Positions 33,654 through 42,299 of a stretch of DNA of 64,000 bases are shown here, in pieces; the first letter of the stretch is position 1; each line of letters starts with the position of its first letter. Position numbers and translations under genes: made by a program. This DNA comes from Geomonas subterranea (GTDB taxonomy: Bacteria > Desulfobacterota > Desulfuromonadia > Geobacterales > Geobacteraceae). Below the pieces are notes generated by a model. It did not search any database, was not told the origin of the DNA, and worked only from the letters and a program-made list of their open reading frames with translations. Location: positions 496,001 through 560,000 of the forward strand of contig NZ_CP077683.1 of assembly GCF_019063845.1 (NCBI RefSeq). Direction: 5' to 3'.

Positions 33654-35240
33654 ATGAGTACAGCAGCGCGTTTATATCCCCTTTTCCTTCTGTTTATTCT
33701 TTTCTTGATCTCCGGTTGCGGCGGCTCCGGCAGCGGTGCCGCAACCACCGACGTTTCAGGCACCGTCTTTGCCGGTCCGGTCACCGGGGCGACCCTCGTC
33801 GTCAAGGATCCGGGTGGCGCCGTGGTCGCCGGTCCCTTCACGGTCAGCTCCAGCGACGGTTCCTTCCGCGTTCCGGTACCCACGTCCTCGCTGCGGGGGG
33901 CGCTGATCTTCCAGGCTACCGGCGGCACCTATACGGACGAGGCGACCGGCACCACGGGCGTCCCGCTGGGGGCCTTCTCCGCCTATGCGGCGCCAGGGGC
34001 AGCCTCCGCTGCGCCTGTCACAATCGACCCGGCGAGCACCATCGTGCAGCAGCTCGTCGCCCGCGGGTCGAGCCTTGCCGCCGCCACCCGGGCCTTCGAG
34101 AACGCCTTCGGCTTCACCCCGGACAGCTCGACAGCCCCGGCCTTTGCCAACGTCTCCAGCAGCGCCGCGACCCCTTCCCGGCTGGCTGGGGTACACGCGG
34201 CCTACTTCAGCCAGCTCACCAAGGATCTGGCCCTAGCCCCGGAGAGGCAGTCCGAACTGGTGGCAGCGCTCGCGGATGACCTGGCGGACGGCACCCTTGA
34301 CGGCAGGGTGGGCTCCCTTGCCGTGAGCACCAGTTCCGGCACGGTCCTACCCGAGGACATCGCCGTGCGCTTTGCCGCCGCGGCGGTCAACTACCTGAGC
34401 AGCCAGAACAACAAGAGCAGGCTCGCCGCGGACAAGATCGAGGCGCCCGTCTGCGGAACCATTTCGATCACGGCCAGCTACCGGGTCGAATACCTCGCTC
34501 CGGCCGGGGGTGACCTGGCGGGAAAAGACACCTTCCGCTTCAAGGTGACCAAGAGAAGCGACGGCTCCGCCGCGACCGGCCTCGCCTACGGAGTCGTCCT
34601 TTCCCCGCTCATGGTCATGGGGACGATGAGCGGGGCTACCACCTGGCCCAACGCCGTCGTCGAGACCGGCACCCCCGGCACTTACGCCGGCACGGTCTAC
34701 TACAGCATGGCCACCTCCGGCATGAACATGTACTGGCGCCTGAGAATCGACATCGGGTCGGAAAGCGCCGTCTTCTACCCGAAGGTTGCGGCTCTCCCCG
34801 CCGGGAACACCGTCTCGGCCAAGCTCTCCAACAACGCCGACAAGGTCGGGGCCGGCAACCGGACCTACCGGATTTGGCGCGACAGCCTCACCCCCGCCAG
34901 CGACGGCAGGTACGACCTGAAGGTGTTCGTCTCCTCGACCGACGCGGGATACGCCCAGCCGGTGTTTCCCGGCCAGCAGTGGAGCGCCCCCCAGATGAGC
35001 CTCACCGCGGTGGAGCTGGCCATCTCCGGTGACGGGAGCAACTGGACCCCGCTCTCCGCCGAAGGGACGAGCGGCAGGTACGTAGCGGCTGCCCTTTCCC
35101 TCGCCCCGGGCAGCACATCGAGGTACTACCTGCGGCTGCGGATCAACGGCAGCACCTACACCACCAACGGCGGCACACCTGACGGCAACGCCAACCCGAC
35201 GCTGAGCAACGGCTTCGCGAGCTTCAGCGTGACCCCCTGA
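33654..35240 (+). CDS. Lipoprotein with FixH/YtkA-like domain
   Basis: A 528-residue lipoprotein: lipobox LISGCGGSG (Cys near 21), a carboxypeptidase-like beta domain (GTVFAGPVTGATLVV), a helical middle (about 110-250), and a C-terminal part. The last part, with TFRFKVTKRSDGSAATGL near residue 300 and GTYAGTVYYSMATSGMNMYWRLRIDI near 350, resembles FixH/YtkA-type domains linked to copper or cytochrome handling. AAGGAG precedes the ATG at 33654. It heads a set with a beta-barrel, a TlpA-like lipoprotein and NosL, so metal or redox maturation in the envelope is likely. Confidence 0.7.
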   Translation: MSTAARLYPLFLLFILFLISGCGGSGSGAATTDVSGTVFAGPVTGATLVVKDPGGAVVAGPFTVSSSDGSFRVPVPTSSLRGALIFQATGGTYTDEATGTTGVPLGAFSAYAAPGAASAAPVTIDPASTIVQQLVARGSSLAAATRAFENAFGFTPDSSTAPAFANVSSSAATPSRLAGVHAAYFSQLTKDLALAPERQSELVAALADDLADGTLDGRVGSLAVSTSSGTVLPEDIAVRFAAAAVNYLSSQNNKSRLAADKIEAPVCGTISITASYRVEYLAPAGGDLAGKDTFRFKVTKRSDGSAATGLAYGVVLSPLMVMGTMSGATTWPNAVVETGTPGTYAGTVYYSMATSGMNMYWRLRIDIGSESAVFYPKVAALPAGNTVSAKLSNNADKVGAGNRTYRIWRDSLTPASDGRYDLKVFVSSTDAGYAQPVFPGQQWSAPQMSLTAVELAISGDGSNWTPLSAEGTSGRYVAAALSLAPGSTSRYYLRLRINGSTYTTNGGTPDGNANPTLSNGFASFSVTP

Positions 35241-35300
35241 ACAGACGACCTTGACAGGGCGGGCTCCGGCGCACCGTCCCGGCCTGCCCAACCCGGTCCT

Positions 35301-35346
35301 TAAGGTGAACGGCCGGAATGCCTGCAAGTTCCGGCCGTTCACCTTA
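35301..35346. other. Perfect 18-bp intergenic hairpin
   Basis: Arms 35301-35318 and 35329-35346 are exact complements (GGTGAACGGCCGGAA core) with a ten-base loop. No T-run follows, so it is not a classic terminator. It lies inside the operon just before the beta-barrel start and may control mRNA stability or relative expression. Confidence 0.75.
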
Positions 35347-35370
35347 CCCGAAGAACCTTGGAGGAGGAGC

Positions 35371-36363
35371 ATGATGACAAACCGTAACGCCTGCCGCCTC
35401 GCCGCCGCGCTTTTCCTGGCGTCACTGGTCAGCGCCTGGGGCGGTCCCGGCGCCGCCCGGGCCGCTTCCTGCTGCGGCAGCGGTTCCAATACGACTTTGC
35501 TGGTGCCCAAGTATGCCACGGCGCTGGCCGACCTTTCCTTCGATGCCGAGAGCTACCACGGCTTTTGGAATGAAAAGGGGAGACATACCCCGGACCCCGC
35601 CGGGGCCGATCTGAACCAGTACCGGCTGAACCTGGCAGCGGCGTACCGTTTCCTGCCCGACTGGCAGTTCAGCCTCGCCGTCCCCTACGTCTGGAACGAC
35701 AACCGCTACTCCGGCCTGTCCAGCCATACCAGCGGCCTGGGGGATACCACCGTCTCGGTGTGGTACGACCTCACGGACGATCAATCCCCCTGGCGGATCA
35801 CATCCTGGCGCGACCTGACCCCCGCCGTGAGCCTGGGCGTCTCGCTGCTGCTGCCCACCGGGTACTCGCCCTACGACAACGTGAACAGCAGCTTCGATGT
35901 CACCGGGCGCGGCTTCTACCGCCTGGACGGCAACCTTCTGGTCGAGAAGGTGATCAAACACTGGGACCTGACGCTCTCCGCCAGTTACGGCAGCTACTTC
36001 GAGCGCTGGGTCAACCGGGAATACGGCAAGCTCGTGGAGCCGTACCGCAAAGAGCTCGGGGACCGCACCTCGCTCTCGGCGTCACTGGGGTACGGTTTCC
36101 CGCTGGGAAGCGGCGGTGACCTGCTGACCGCTACCGCCTCCTACGCCTACCTGGCGGAGAGCGAGGTGAGCTTCGACGGCCGGGCCGATCCCGGCAGCGC
36201 GTTTCGCAAGCAGTCGGTGGCTGGTATGCTCTCCTTCTCCGGCGCCGACCGTGATTGGAGCCTTCGCGCCGGATGGCGCCATGACCTGCGGGGTTCCGGC
36301 TGGGGGAGGAACTTCCCCAGCACCGACGTCTTGACGGTGGGGGTGCGCTATGTCTTTGGTTAG
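35371..36363 (+). CDS. Outer-membrane beta-barrel protein
   Basis: A 330-residue barrel protein: signal peptide (about residues 1-31, GAARAASCC), then a CCGSGSNTT segment and alternating strands to a C-terminal aromatic end (VLTVGVRYVFG). It resembles small transporter-like barrels (MetA-pathway/DUF3187 style) without a family I can name surely. GGAGGAGG sits just before ATG 35371, with a second ATG next to it. The 3' end overlaps the TlpA-like gene by 14 bases. Confidence 0.7.
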   Translation: MMTNRNACRLAAALFLASLVSAWGGPGAARAASCCGSGSNTTLLVPKYATALADLSFDAESYHGFWNEKGRHTPDPAGADLNQYRLNLAAAYRFLPDWQFSLAVPYVWNDNRYSGLSSHTSGLGDTTVSVWYDLTDDQSPWRITSWRDLTPAVSLGVSLLLPTGYSPYDNVNSSFDVTGRGFYRLDGNLLVEKVIKHWDLTLSASYGSYFERWVNREYGKLVEPYRKELGDRTSLSASLGYGFPLGSGGDLLTATASYAYLAESEVSFDGRADPGSAFRKQSVAGMLSFSGADRDWSLRAGWRHDLRGSGWGRNFPSTDVLTVGVRYVFG

Positions 36364-36895
36364 ATGCGCGGCCATCGTGCTGCTGGTGGCTCTCCTTTCC
36401 GGCTGCGGCGACAACCTGACCCCTTCCGGCTCCGACCTGCGCCCCGCGCTCCAGCCCGGCAGCACCGGTCCAGCCGTGGGGCAGAGCGCGCCCCCCTTCG
36501 CGGTGAGCGACAGCTCCGGGGCGACTGTCACCCTGACCACGGCGCTGGCCGGACGCAAGGGGATCGTCCTCTATTGCACCATGTGGTGCTCGAGCTGCGA
36601 GGAACAGACCGCGCAACTGCAGTCGATGGCGGCATCGTTCCCGGAGGTGGGCTTCTACCTGGTGGACTACGTCTCCGGGACGGTGACGGAAGCGGCCACT
36701 GCGGCGGTTGCCAACGGCGTCACCGGGGCAGCGGTGGTCACGCTGGCGGACACGGAACACGCCCTGCTGAACGCCTTTCAAGGGACCATGGGGACCACAG
36801 TGCTGGTCGATGCCGCCGGGGTCGTTCGCATGAATGAGGATTTTCGAGACGGCGCCCGCCTGCGGGCCATGCTGGGCGCGCCGTCCCAACCCTAA
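36350..36895 (+). CDS. TlpA/SCO-like thioredoxin-fold lipoprotein
   Basis: A 181-residue lipoprotein (LLSGCGDN, Cys near 19) with an AhpC/TlpA thioredoxin fold: VGQSAPPFAVSD near residue 43, redox site MWCSSCEEQ near 78 (CxxC), and a later TMGTTVLVDAAG segment in the cis-Pro region. TlpA/SCO proteins reduce cysteines of copper sites or apocytochromes in the periplasm. Its neighbours, a FixH-like lipoprotein and NosL, fit a copper or cofactor maturation set. It parallels the redoxin-NosL pair at 4295-5518. Confidence 0.8.
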   Translation: MSLVRCAAIVLLVALLSGCGDNLTPSGSDLRPALQPGSTGPAVGQSAPPFAVSDSSGATVTLTTALAGRKGIVLYCTMWCSSCEEQTAQLQSMAASFPEVGFYLVDYVSGTVTEAATAAVANGVTGAAVVTLADTEHALLNAFQGTMGTTVLVDAAGVVRMNEDFRDGARLRAMLGAPSQP

Positions 36896-36915
36896 CCGAT
36901 ACGGGAGGATTCGAC

Positions 36916-37368
36916 ATGAAAAACGCATGGATGGCCGTTGTTTGCCTGGGGGTGCTGTTCCTTTGCTGCAGCGCGGCTCTCTGCGCGGACGACATCGCCA
37001 GCCGACGCTTCTGTGAAAACTGCGGCATGGACCGCCAGGAATTCGGCTATGCCCGGATGCTGGTCCGTTTCGCCGACGGTTCCCAGGTGGGGACCTGCAG
37101 CCTGCACTGCGCCGTGGTGGAGTTGGAAAAGCGCAAGCGGCAGAAGCTGCAGGCGATTCTGGTCGCCGACCGGGACAGCCGCGAGCTGATCGATGCGGCC
37201 GAGGCAACCTGGGTGATGGGAGGAAGCAAGCGCGGGGTGATGACCCGGCGCCCGAAATGGGCCTTCGCAAGGAAAAGCGCAGCCGAGGAATTCGTCAAGC
37301 AGCATGGCGGGACGCTGCTGGACTGGCAAAGCGCCTATCGCGCCGGCCAGGCGGACGCCGCCAGATGA
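36916..37368 (+). CDS. NosL family protein
   Basis: A 150-residue NosL-family protein with a signal peptide (AVVCLGVLFLCCSAALCA). The metal motif FCENCGMDRQEFGYARMLV lies near residue 34, and a second pair, TCSLHC, near 62. NosL proteins carry Cu(I). It is the second NosL in the window (the first at 5033-5518) and the end of the envelope operon; stem-loops follow. Confidence 0.82.
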   Translation: MKNAWMAVVCLGVLFLCCSAALCADDIASRRFCENCGMDRQEFGYARMLVRFADGSQVGTCSLHCAVVELEKRKRQKLQAILVADRDSRELIDAAEATWVMGGSKRGVMTRRPKWAFARKSAAEEFVKQHGGTLLDWQSAYRAGQADAAR

Positions 37369-37430
37369 GCCGGCCCCTGGTGGACGCCACGAAAAAACTG
37401 ATGTAGAATCGCGTCACTTCCTGCCGGCGT

Positions 37431-37488
37431 GCCGGCACTGGAAGCAGAGATCCCTTCTCCTGCAAGCCCCGGATCTCCCAGTGCCGGC
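37431..37488. other. Intergenic stem-loop
   Basis: GCCGGCACTGG pairs with CCAGTGCCGGC, and GAGATCC with GGATCTC inside it: about 18 paired bases with one bulge. It follows the NosL gene and lies next to a probable terminator. Confidence 0.65.
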
Positions 37489-37519
37489 CTGCCGCTAACC
37501 TGCGGCAGCACACTTCTTT
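37489..37519 (+). terminator. Probable intrinsic terminator
   Basis: CTGCCGC-TAACCT-GCGGCAG stem followed a few bases on by TTCTTTTT. It would end the envelope operon before the sulfate importer. Confidence 0.55.
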
Positions 37520-37631
37520 TTCCTGCCTTAGCCCCGCCTTTCCGGTCCATCCCCGGGTCCTGTCGCTGGTTGTTTACCCGTTCCGGTGTGAATCATTATC
37601 CTTTTACCACACTAAAACGCTAGATTTTTAC

Positions 37632-37660
37632 TTGACAATACCGGCAGTGTGGTGGTAAAC
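37632..37660 (+). promoter_or_regulatory. Possible promoter of the sulfate importer
   Basis: TTGACA (37632-37637), then a 17-bp spacer and a weak -10 near GTAAAC. TTTACCACAC upstream (37603-37612) and GTGTGGTGGTAAA over the -10 (37647-37659) form an imperfect inverted repeat that could be an operator. About 100 bases of leader follow with no riboswitch I recognise. Confidence 0.4.
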
Positions 37661-37763
37661 CATACTCCACCAATCCGATGGATTTATTGTGCTGAGGCGG
37701 GTGTCACTATGAACTCCGCTGGGCGACGTAGCAATATGGCGGCTGTAATAGAAGGGGGGAACC

Positions 37764-38594
37764 ATGGCGGGGGCCAGCGGAAAAAATAACGTACTACCCG
37801 GTTTCACTCCGGCGCTCGGTTACACCATCTTCTACCTGAGCCTCGTGGTGCTGATCCCGCTTTCGGGCCTCTTCTTCAAGACCGCGACCCTGAGCTGGGC
37901 TGATTTCGTCGCTGCCGTAACCGCGCCGCGGGTGCTCGCTTCCTACCGGGTTACCTTCGGGGCTTCGCTTGCCGCCGCAGTCATCAACGCGTTCTTCGGC
38001 GTATTGGTCGCCTGGGTGCTGGTGCGTTACCGCTTCCCGGGCAGGAAGCTGGTCGACGCGCTGGTGGACCTTCCGTTCGCCCTCCCCACGGCGGTGGCCG
38101 GCATCACGCTCGCCAGCATCTACTCGCAAAACGGCTGGCTGGGGCGCTACCTGGAGCCGCACGGCATCAAGGTCGCCTTCACCCCCCTCGGTATCGCCGT
38201 CGCCATGGTCTTCATCGGCCTCCCCTTCGTGGTACGGACGGTCCAGCCGGTGCTGGAGGAGCTGGACCAGGAAATCGAGGAGGCCGCCTCCTGCCTCGGC
38301 GCCAACCGGTGGCAGACCTTCCGCCGGGTGCTTTTGCCGACCATGCTCCCCGCCATCCTGACCGGCTTCGCCCTTTCCTTTGCGCGTGCCGTCGGGGAGT
38401 ACGGCTCCATCATCTTCATCGCCGGCAACATGCCGATGGTTTCCGAGATCACGCCGCTGCTCATCATCACCAAGCTGGAGCAGTACGACTACGCCGGCGC
38501 GACCGCCATCGCGACCGTCATGCTGGTGGTCTCCTTCGTCATGCTGCTCTGCATCAACCTCTTGCAGAAGTGGAGCAGGCGTTACGCGGAATAG
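37764..38594 (+). CDS. cysT: Sulfate/thiosulfate ABC transporter permease CysT
   Basis: A 276-residue inner-membrane permease with six helices. DLPFALPTAVAGITLASIYSQNGWLG near residue 95 and the EAA loop EEAASCLGANRWQTFRRVLLPTMLPAI near 170 match CysT/CysU. GEYGSIIFIAGNMP is a further CysT hallmark. With CysW and CysA downstream it forms the sulfate/thiosulfate importer. No periplasmic binding protein (Sbp or CysP) is in this operon, so it must be supplied from elsewhere. The start follows GAAGGGGGG. Confidence 0.92.
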   Translation: MAGASGKNNVLPGFTPALGYTIFYLSLVVLIPLSGLFFKTATLSWADFVAAVTAPRVLASYRVTFGASLAAAVINAFFGVLVAWVLVRYRFPGRKLVDALVDLPFALPTAVAGITLASIYSQNGWLGRYLEPHGIKVAFTPLGIAVAMVFIGLPFVVRTVQPVLEELDQEIEEAASCLGANRWQTFRRVLLPTMLPAILTGFALSFARAVGEYGSIIFIAGNMPMVSEITPLLIITKLEQYDYAGATAIATVMLVVSFVMLLCINLLQKWSRRYAE

Positions 38595-38624
38595 ACGGGC
38601 CTTGGGCGCCGGGAGGGACAGGAC

Positions 38625-39500
38625 ATGGTTGGCAAGGGATTTAACAAGAAGGAGAGGAAAGGGGCGACGGTCACTGAACCGGCCTGGGTACGCTGGCTGC
38701 TGACCGCGACCGCCCTTGCGTTCCTGGCGCTGTTCCTGGTGCTGCCGCTCGCCGCGGTGTTCAGCCAGGCGCTGGAAAAGGGATGGGAAGCATATCTCGC
38801 CGCGCTCAAGGAGCCCGACACCATCTCGGCGATCCGCCTTACCCTGATCACCGCCGCGGTCTGCGTCCCCTTGAACCTCTTCTTCGGCATCGTGGCGGCC
38901 TGGGCTATCGCCAAGTTCAGCTTTCCGGGCAAGAGCTTCCTGATCACGTTGATCGACCTGCCGTTCTCGGTCTCCCCGGTGGTCTCGGGCCTCATCTACG
39001 TGCTGATTTTCGGTCTGCAGGGATGGCTCGGCCCCTGGCTGCAGGAGCACGACATCAAGATCATCTTCGCCGTCCCCGGGATCATCCTCGCCACCATCTT
39101 CGTCACCTTCCCGTTCATCGCGCGGGAGTTGATCCCGCTCATGGAGTCGCAGGGGCGCGAGGAGGAGGAAGCGGCGCTGACCCTTGGGGCCAACGGGCTG
39201 CAGACCTTCTTCCGGGTCACCTTTCCCAACATCAAGTGGGGCATCCTCTACGGCGTGATCCTCTGCAACGCGAGGGCGATGGGGGAGTTCGGTGCAGTCT
39301 CGGTCGTTTCCGGCCACGTGCGCGGCTCCACCAACACCATCCCGCTCCAGGTGGAGATCCTCTACAACGAATACAGCTACGCCGCGGCTTTCGCCGTCGC
39401 CTCCCTCCTGGCCCTGCTTGCCCTGGTGACCCTCGCGGTGAAGACGGTGTCCGAATGGAAGATGCAGCAGACGATCACAGCAGCAGAGACAGAAAGGTAA
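38625..39500 (+). CDS. cysW: Sulfate/thiosulfate ABC transporter permease CysW
   Basis: A 291-residue permease partner of Cys[22 protein letters not shown] near residue 109, EAA loop [27 protein letters not shown] near 182, and [17 protein letters not shown] near 222, all typical of CysW. About six helices. The ATG at 38625 has a weak Shine-Dalgarno (GGGAGGGACAGG). CysA starts four bases after its stop. Confidence 0.92.
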   Translation: MVGKGFNKKERKGATVTEPAWVRWLLTATALAFLALFLVLPLAAVFSQALEKGWEAYLAALKEPDTISAIRLTLITAAVCVPLNLFFGIVAAWAIAKFSFPGKSFLITLIDLPFSVSPVVSGLIYVLIFGLQGWLGPWLQEHDIKIIFAVPGIILATIFVTFPFIARELIPLMESQGREEEEAALTLGANGLQTFFRVTFPNIKWGILYGVILCNARAMGEFGAVSVVSGHVRGSTNTIPLQVEILYNEYSYAAAFAVASLLALLALVTLAVKTVSEWKMQQTITAAETER

Positions 39501-39504
39501 CCCC

Positions 39505-40575
39505 ATGAGCATCGAAATCGAAGGCGTAAGCAAATCGTTTGGCACCTTTGCCGCACTGAAGGACGTGAGCCTCAAGGTCCCCTCCGGGGAGCTGGTTGCG
39601 CTGCTGGGCCCCTCGGGTTCCGGGAAGACTTCGCTGTTGCGCATCATCGCCGGGTTGGAGAACCCTGACAGCGGCAGGATCCTCTTCGACGGCGTGGAGG
39701 CCACCAAGCGCCAGGTCCAGGAGCGCCAGGTCGGTTTCGTTTTCCAGCACTATGCCCTGTTCCGGCACATGACGGTTTTCGACAACATCGCTTTCGGCCT
39801 GACCGTCAAGCCCAAGAAAAGCCGCCCCGGTAAGCAGGAGATCCGGGATAAGGTGCACAACCTGCTCAAGCTGATCCAGTTGGAAAACCTGGCCGACCGC
39901 TACCCGGCACAGCTTTCGGGTGGGCAGCGGCAGCGTGTGGCGCTGGCCCGGGCTTTGGCCGTCGAGCCTCAGGTGCTCTTGCTGGACGAGCCGTTCGGTG
40001 CCCTGGACGCCAAGGTGAGGCTGGAACTGCGCCGGTGGCTCAGGCGCCTGCACGACGAAATCCACGTCACCAGTGTCTTCGTGACCCATGACCAGGAGGA
40101 GGCGCTCGAGGTTGCCGACCGGATAGTGGTCATGAACGAGGGGCGCATCGAGCAGGAAGGGACGCCGTCCGAAGTCTACGATCGCCCGGCTACCCCGTTC
40201 GTCTATGACTTCCTCGGCAGCGTCAACCTCTTCCACGGCAGGGTACACGAGGGTACCGCCCAGATGGCGGGCATCGACCTGTCCTCCCCGGAGAACGCCT
40301 CCGCACACGACGCCCCTGCGATCGGCTACGTCCGCTCGCACGATATCGCCATCGAGCGGGACGGCAACGGTTCAGGCGCCATCAAGGCCGAAGTGCGCTA
40401 CCTCCTCACGGTCGGCCCCCTGGTGCGCGTCGATCTGGTGCTCTCCGGCAGCGACCGAACCATCGAGGCGGAGCTGCCGCGTGACGAGGCGGACCGGCTT
40501 CAGTTGCAGGTGGGCGAGCAGGTCTACGCCCGGCCGCGCAAGATGCGCGTCTTTGTGGAGGACTACCAGATTTAG
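39505..40575 (+). CDS. cysA: Sulfate/thiosulfate ABC transporter ATPase CysA
   Basis: A 356-residue ATPase. Walker [10 protein letters not shown] near residue 36, Q-loop [17 protein letters not shown], signature [15 protein letters not shown] near 137, Walker [17 protein letters not shown] near 156 and switch His in [14 protein letters not shown]. The C-terminal 110 residues form the regulatory TOBE-like domain found in CysA. Length and layout match the family. It energises CysT-CysW. The next promoter region begins immediately after its stop. Confidence 0.93.
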   Translation: MSIEIEGVSKSFGTFAALKDVSLKVPSGELVALLGPSGSGKTSLLRIIAGLENPDSGRILFDGVEATKRQVQERQVGFVFQHYALFRHMTVFDNIAFGLTVKPKKSRPGKQEIRDKVHNLLKLIQLENLADRYPAQLSGGQRQRVALARALAVEPQVLLLDEPFGALDAKVRLELRRWLRRLHDEIHVTSVFVTHDQEEALEVADRIVVMNEGRIEQEGTPSEVYDRPATPFVYDFLGSVNLFHGRVHEGTAQMAGIDLSSPENASAHDAPAIGYVRSHDIAIERDGNGSGAIKAEVRYLLTVGPLVRVDLVLSGSDRTIEAELPRDEADRLQLQVGEQVYARPRKMRVFVEDYQI

Positions 40576-40582
40576 CAACACT

Positions 40583-40597
40583 CTATAAAAATTGTAG
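40583..40597. promoter_or_regulatory. Palindromic activator-type operator, copy 2
   Basis: CTATAAAAATTGTAG, ending 17 bp before the -35 box at 40615. Same spacing and pattern as the copies at 29299 and 55659. It contains a T-N11-A box as in LysR-type binding sites. Confidence 0.6.
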
Positions 40598-40614
40598 GAT
40601 AGGTAGAAAATCGC

Positions 40615-40643
40615 TTGACTTGCTCAGGCGCAGGCGCTATGAT
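40615..40643 (+). promoter_or_regulatory. Sigma70-like promoter of the 40973-55636 operon
   Basis: TTGACT (40615-40620), exact 17-bp spacer, TATGAT (40638-40643). A strong match. The palindromic operator is upstream and attenuator copy E is downstream. Confidence 0.75.
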
Positions 40644-40696
40644 CGGCGCCATCAGTAACGGTGGGGCTCCCAGAGCTTCATCATCATAAGAATGGT

Positions 40697-40762
40697 TGAC
40701 CAGACAAACTGGAGGCCAAGGTAAACGATTCCCGCACGGGAGGCGCTACCTTGGCCTTTTTT
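40697..40762 (+). promoter_or_regulatory. Leader attenuator element, copy E
   Basis: CCAG-ACAAA-CTGG hairpin (40700-40712) abutting an 11-bp terminator stem AGGCCAAGGTA/TACCTTGGCCT (40713-40757), then TTTTTT. It would block the whole downstream operon unless antiterminated. Confidence 0.82.
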
Positions 40763-40800
40763 CGTTTCGGGGCGCACGGGGAACACCGCCCCCGCCTAAA

Positions 40801-40936
40801 GCCCCCCTCCCTGTCCCTTCCCCTCCGGGGCGGGGACGCTTGGGCAGGTAGTCTGCCCCTCCCCCCGCTGGGGCGACACTTGGCAGCTACCCCTCCCCCG
40901 GAGGGGGAGGCTGGGAGGGGGAATGGGAGGGGGGAA
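40801..40936. repeat. C/G-rich intergenic repeats (second family)
   Basis: A run of short hairpins such as CCCCTCCGGGGCGGGG and CCCTCCCCCGGAGGGGGAGG between the attenuator and the NifX-like gene. Related in composition to 52712-52884 but not identical to the 10868 family. Confidence 0.6.
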
Positions 40937-40972
40937 GCTTTAGAAGGCTACAAAAACAGCCGGAGGTGCAGC

Positions 40973-41323
40973 GTGGAGTTGAGAGTGGCTTTAGCATCCA
41001 GTGACGGAATCTCCGTGAACCAGCATTTCGGCCGGGCCACCCGCTTCAGCATCTTCCGTCTCACCGATGGGGGCTGGGAGCACCTGGAGGACCGCGACAA
41101 CAGCCCTGCCTGTGCCGGACAGGAGCATGCGGACGGGCTTCTGGAGCAGACCGCCGAGGTCATATCCGACTGCAGGGGGGTGGCCGTTGCCCGTATCGGA
41201 GTAACTGCCATGGACGTTCTCCTGGCACGGCGTATCTTCCCCTTCGTGCTGGAACTCCCGGTGGAAGAAGCCCTGCAGGTCTTGCAAAAATCGAAGCTCA
41301 TTCACAGAGCCAACAATCCTTAA
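40973..41323 (+). CDS. NifX-like cofactor-carrier protein (second copy)
   Basis: A 116-residue NifX/NafY-family protein: [26 protein letters not shown] at the N-terminus, with the conserved HFG, and a compact alpha/beta fold. It lacks the cysteine-rich tail of the copy at 29638, so the two may serve different cofactor forms or different D-K pairs. A GTG at 40973 with GGAGG upstream is the start. It is the first gene of a long operon that later encodes D4-K4. Confidence 0.83.
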   Translation: MELRVALASSDGISVNQHFGRATRFSIFRLTDGGWEHLEDRDNSPACAGQEHADGLLEQTAEVISDCRGVAVARIGVTAMDVLLARRIFPFVLELPVEEALQVLQKSKLIHRANNP

Positions 41324-41333
41324 GGAGGGTGTC

Positions 41334-42263
41334 ATGTCCAAAATCGCCAACAGTATCACCGACCTCATCGGGAGAACTCCCCTGCTGCGCCTTTCCACTC
41401 GCCAGTCCGGCGGCAACGCGGACCTGGTTGCCAAGCTGGAGTCGTTCAACCCAGGCGGTTCGGTGAAGGACCGCATCGGCTTCGCCATGATCAAGGCTGC
41501 CGAGGAGCAGGGGCTGGTCAACAAGGACACCGTGATCATCGAGCCCACCAGCGGCAACACCGGCATAGCCCTCGCTTTCGTGGCCGCTGCCAAAGGGTAT
41601 CGCCTCATCCTCACCATGCCCGACACCATGAGCATCGAGCGCCGCAACCTCTTGAAGGCCTACGGCGCGGAACTGGTGCTGACCCCGGGCGCCAAGGGGA
41701 TGAAGGGCGCCATCGAGAAGGCGACCGAACTCGCCGCGGCCACCCCCAACTCCTTCGTGCCGCAGCAGTTCAATAACGGCGCCAACCCGGCCATCCACCG
41801 CGCCACCACGGCCGAGGAGATCTGGGAGGACACCGCCGGCAAGGTCGATATCGTGGTCGCCGGCGTCGGCACCGGCGGGACCATCACCGGCGTGGGCGAG
41901 GTGCTGAAAGAGCGCAATCCGGCCATCAAGGTGGTGGCCGTCGAGCCGCTCGACTCGCCGGTCCTGTCCGGCGGCACACCGGCACCCCACAAGCTCCAGG
42001 GGATCGGCGCCGGCTTCGTGCCGGCGGTCCTGAACACGGACGTGTACGACGAGATCTACAAGGTGAAGAACGAGGAGGCGTTCGAGACGGCGCGCAGCTT
42101 GGCCAGGGAAGAGGGCCTCCTGGTCGGCATCTCCGCCGGGGCGGCTGCCTTCGCCGCGCGCCAGGTGGCGAGGCGTCCGGAGAACAAGGGGAAACTCATC
42201 GTGGTGGTGCTCCCGGACACCGGCGAGCGCTACCTCTCCACAGCGCTCTTCCAGGACGCGTAA
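41334..42263 (+). CDS. cysK: Cysteine synthase (O-acetylserine sulfhydrylase)
   Basis: A 309-residue PLP enzyme that makes cysteine from O-acetylserine and sulfide. The PLP lysine is in [11 protein letters not shown] near residue 44, the phosphate loop is GTGGTITG near 180, and TSGNTGIAL near 71 is the substrate-binding loop. Length and motifs match CysK. AAGGAGG precedes the ATG. Its place as second gene of a nitrogenase-like/corrinoid operon points to sulfide as an end product of the pathway. Confidence 0.93.
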   Translation: MSKIANSITDLIGRTPLLRLSTRQSGGNADLVAKLESFNPGGSVKDRIGFAMIKAAEEQGLVNKDTVIIEPTSGNTGIALAFVAAAKGYRLILTMPDTMSIERRNLLKAYGAELVLTPGAKGMKGAIEKATELAAATPNSFVPQQFNNGANPAIHRATTAEEIWEDTAGKVDIVVAGVGTGGTITGVGEVLKERNPAIKVVAVEPLDSPVLSGGTPAPHKLQGIGAGFVPAVLNTDVYDEIYKVKNEEAFETARSLAREEGLLVGISAGAAAFAARQVARRPENKGKLIVVVLPDTGERYLSTALFQDA

Positions 42264-42299
42264 CCAGAGAAGTCACACTTTCAGAGCCGGGGATTCACC

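Noticed and set aside
37612..37623. CTAAAACGCTAG before cysT as a further operator copy
   Set aside because: It is 12 not 15 bases long, with half-sites that do not match, and lies only 8 bp from the -35 box. It does not fit the shared geometry.
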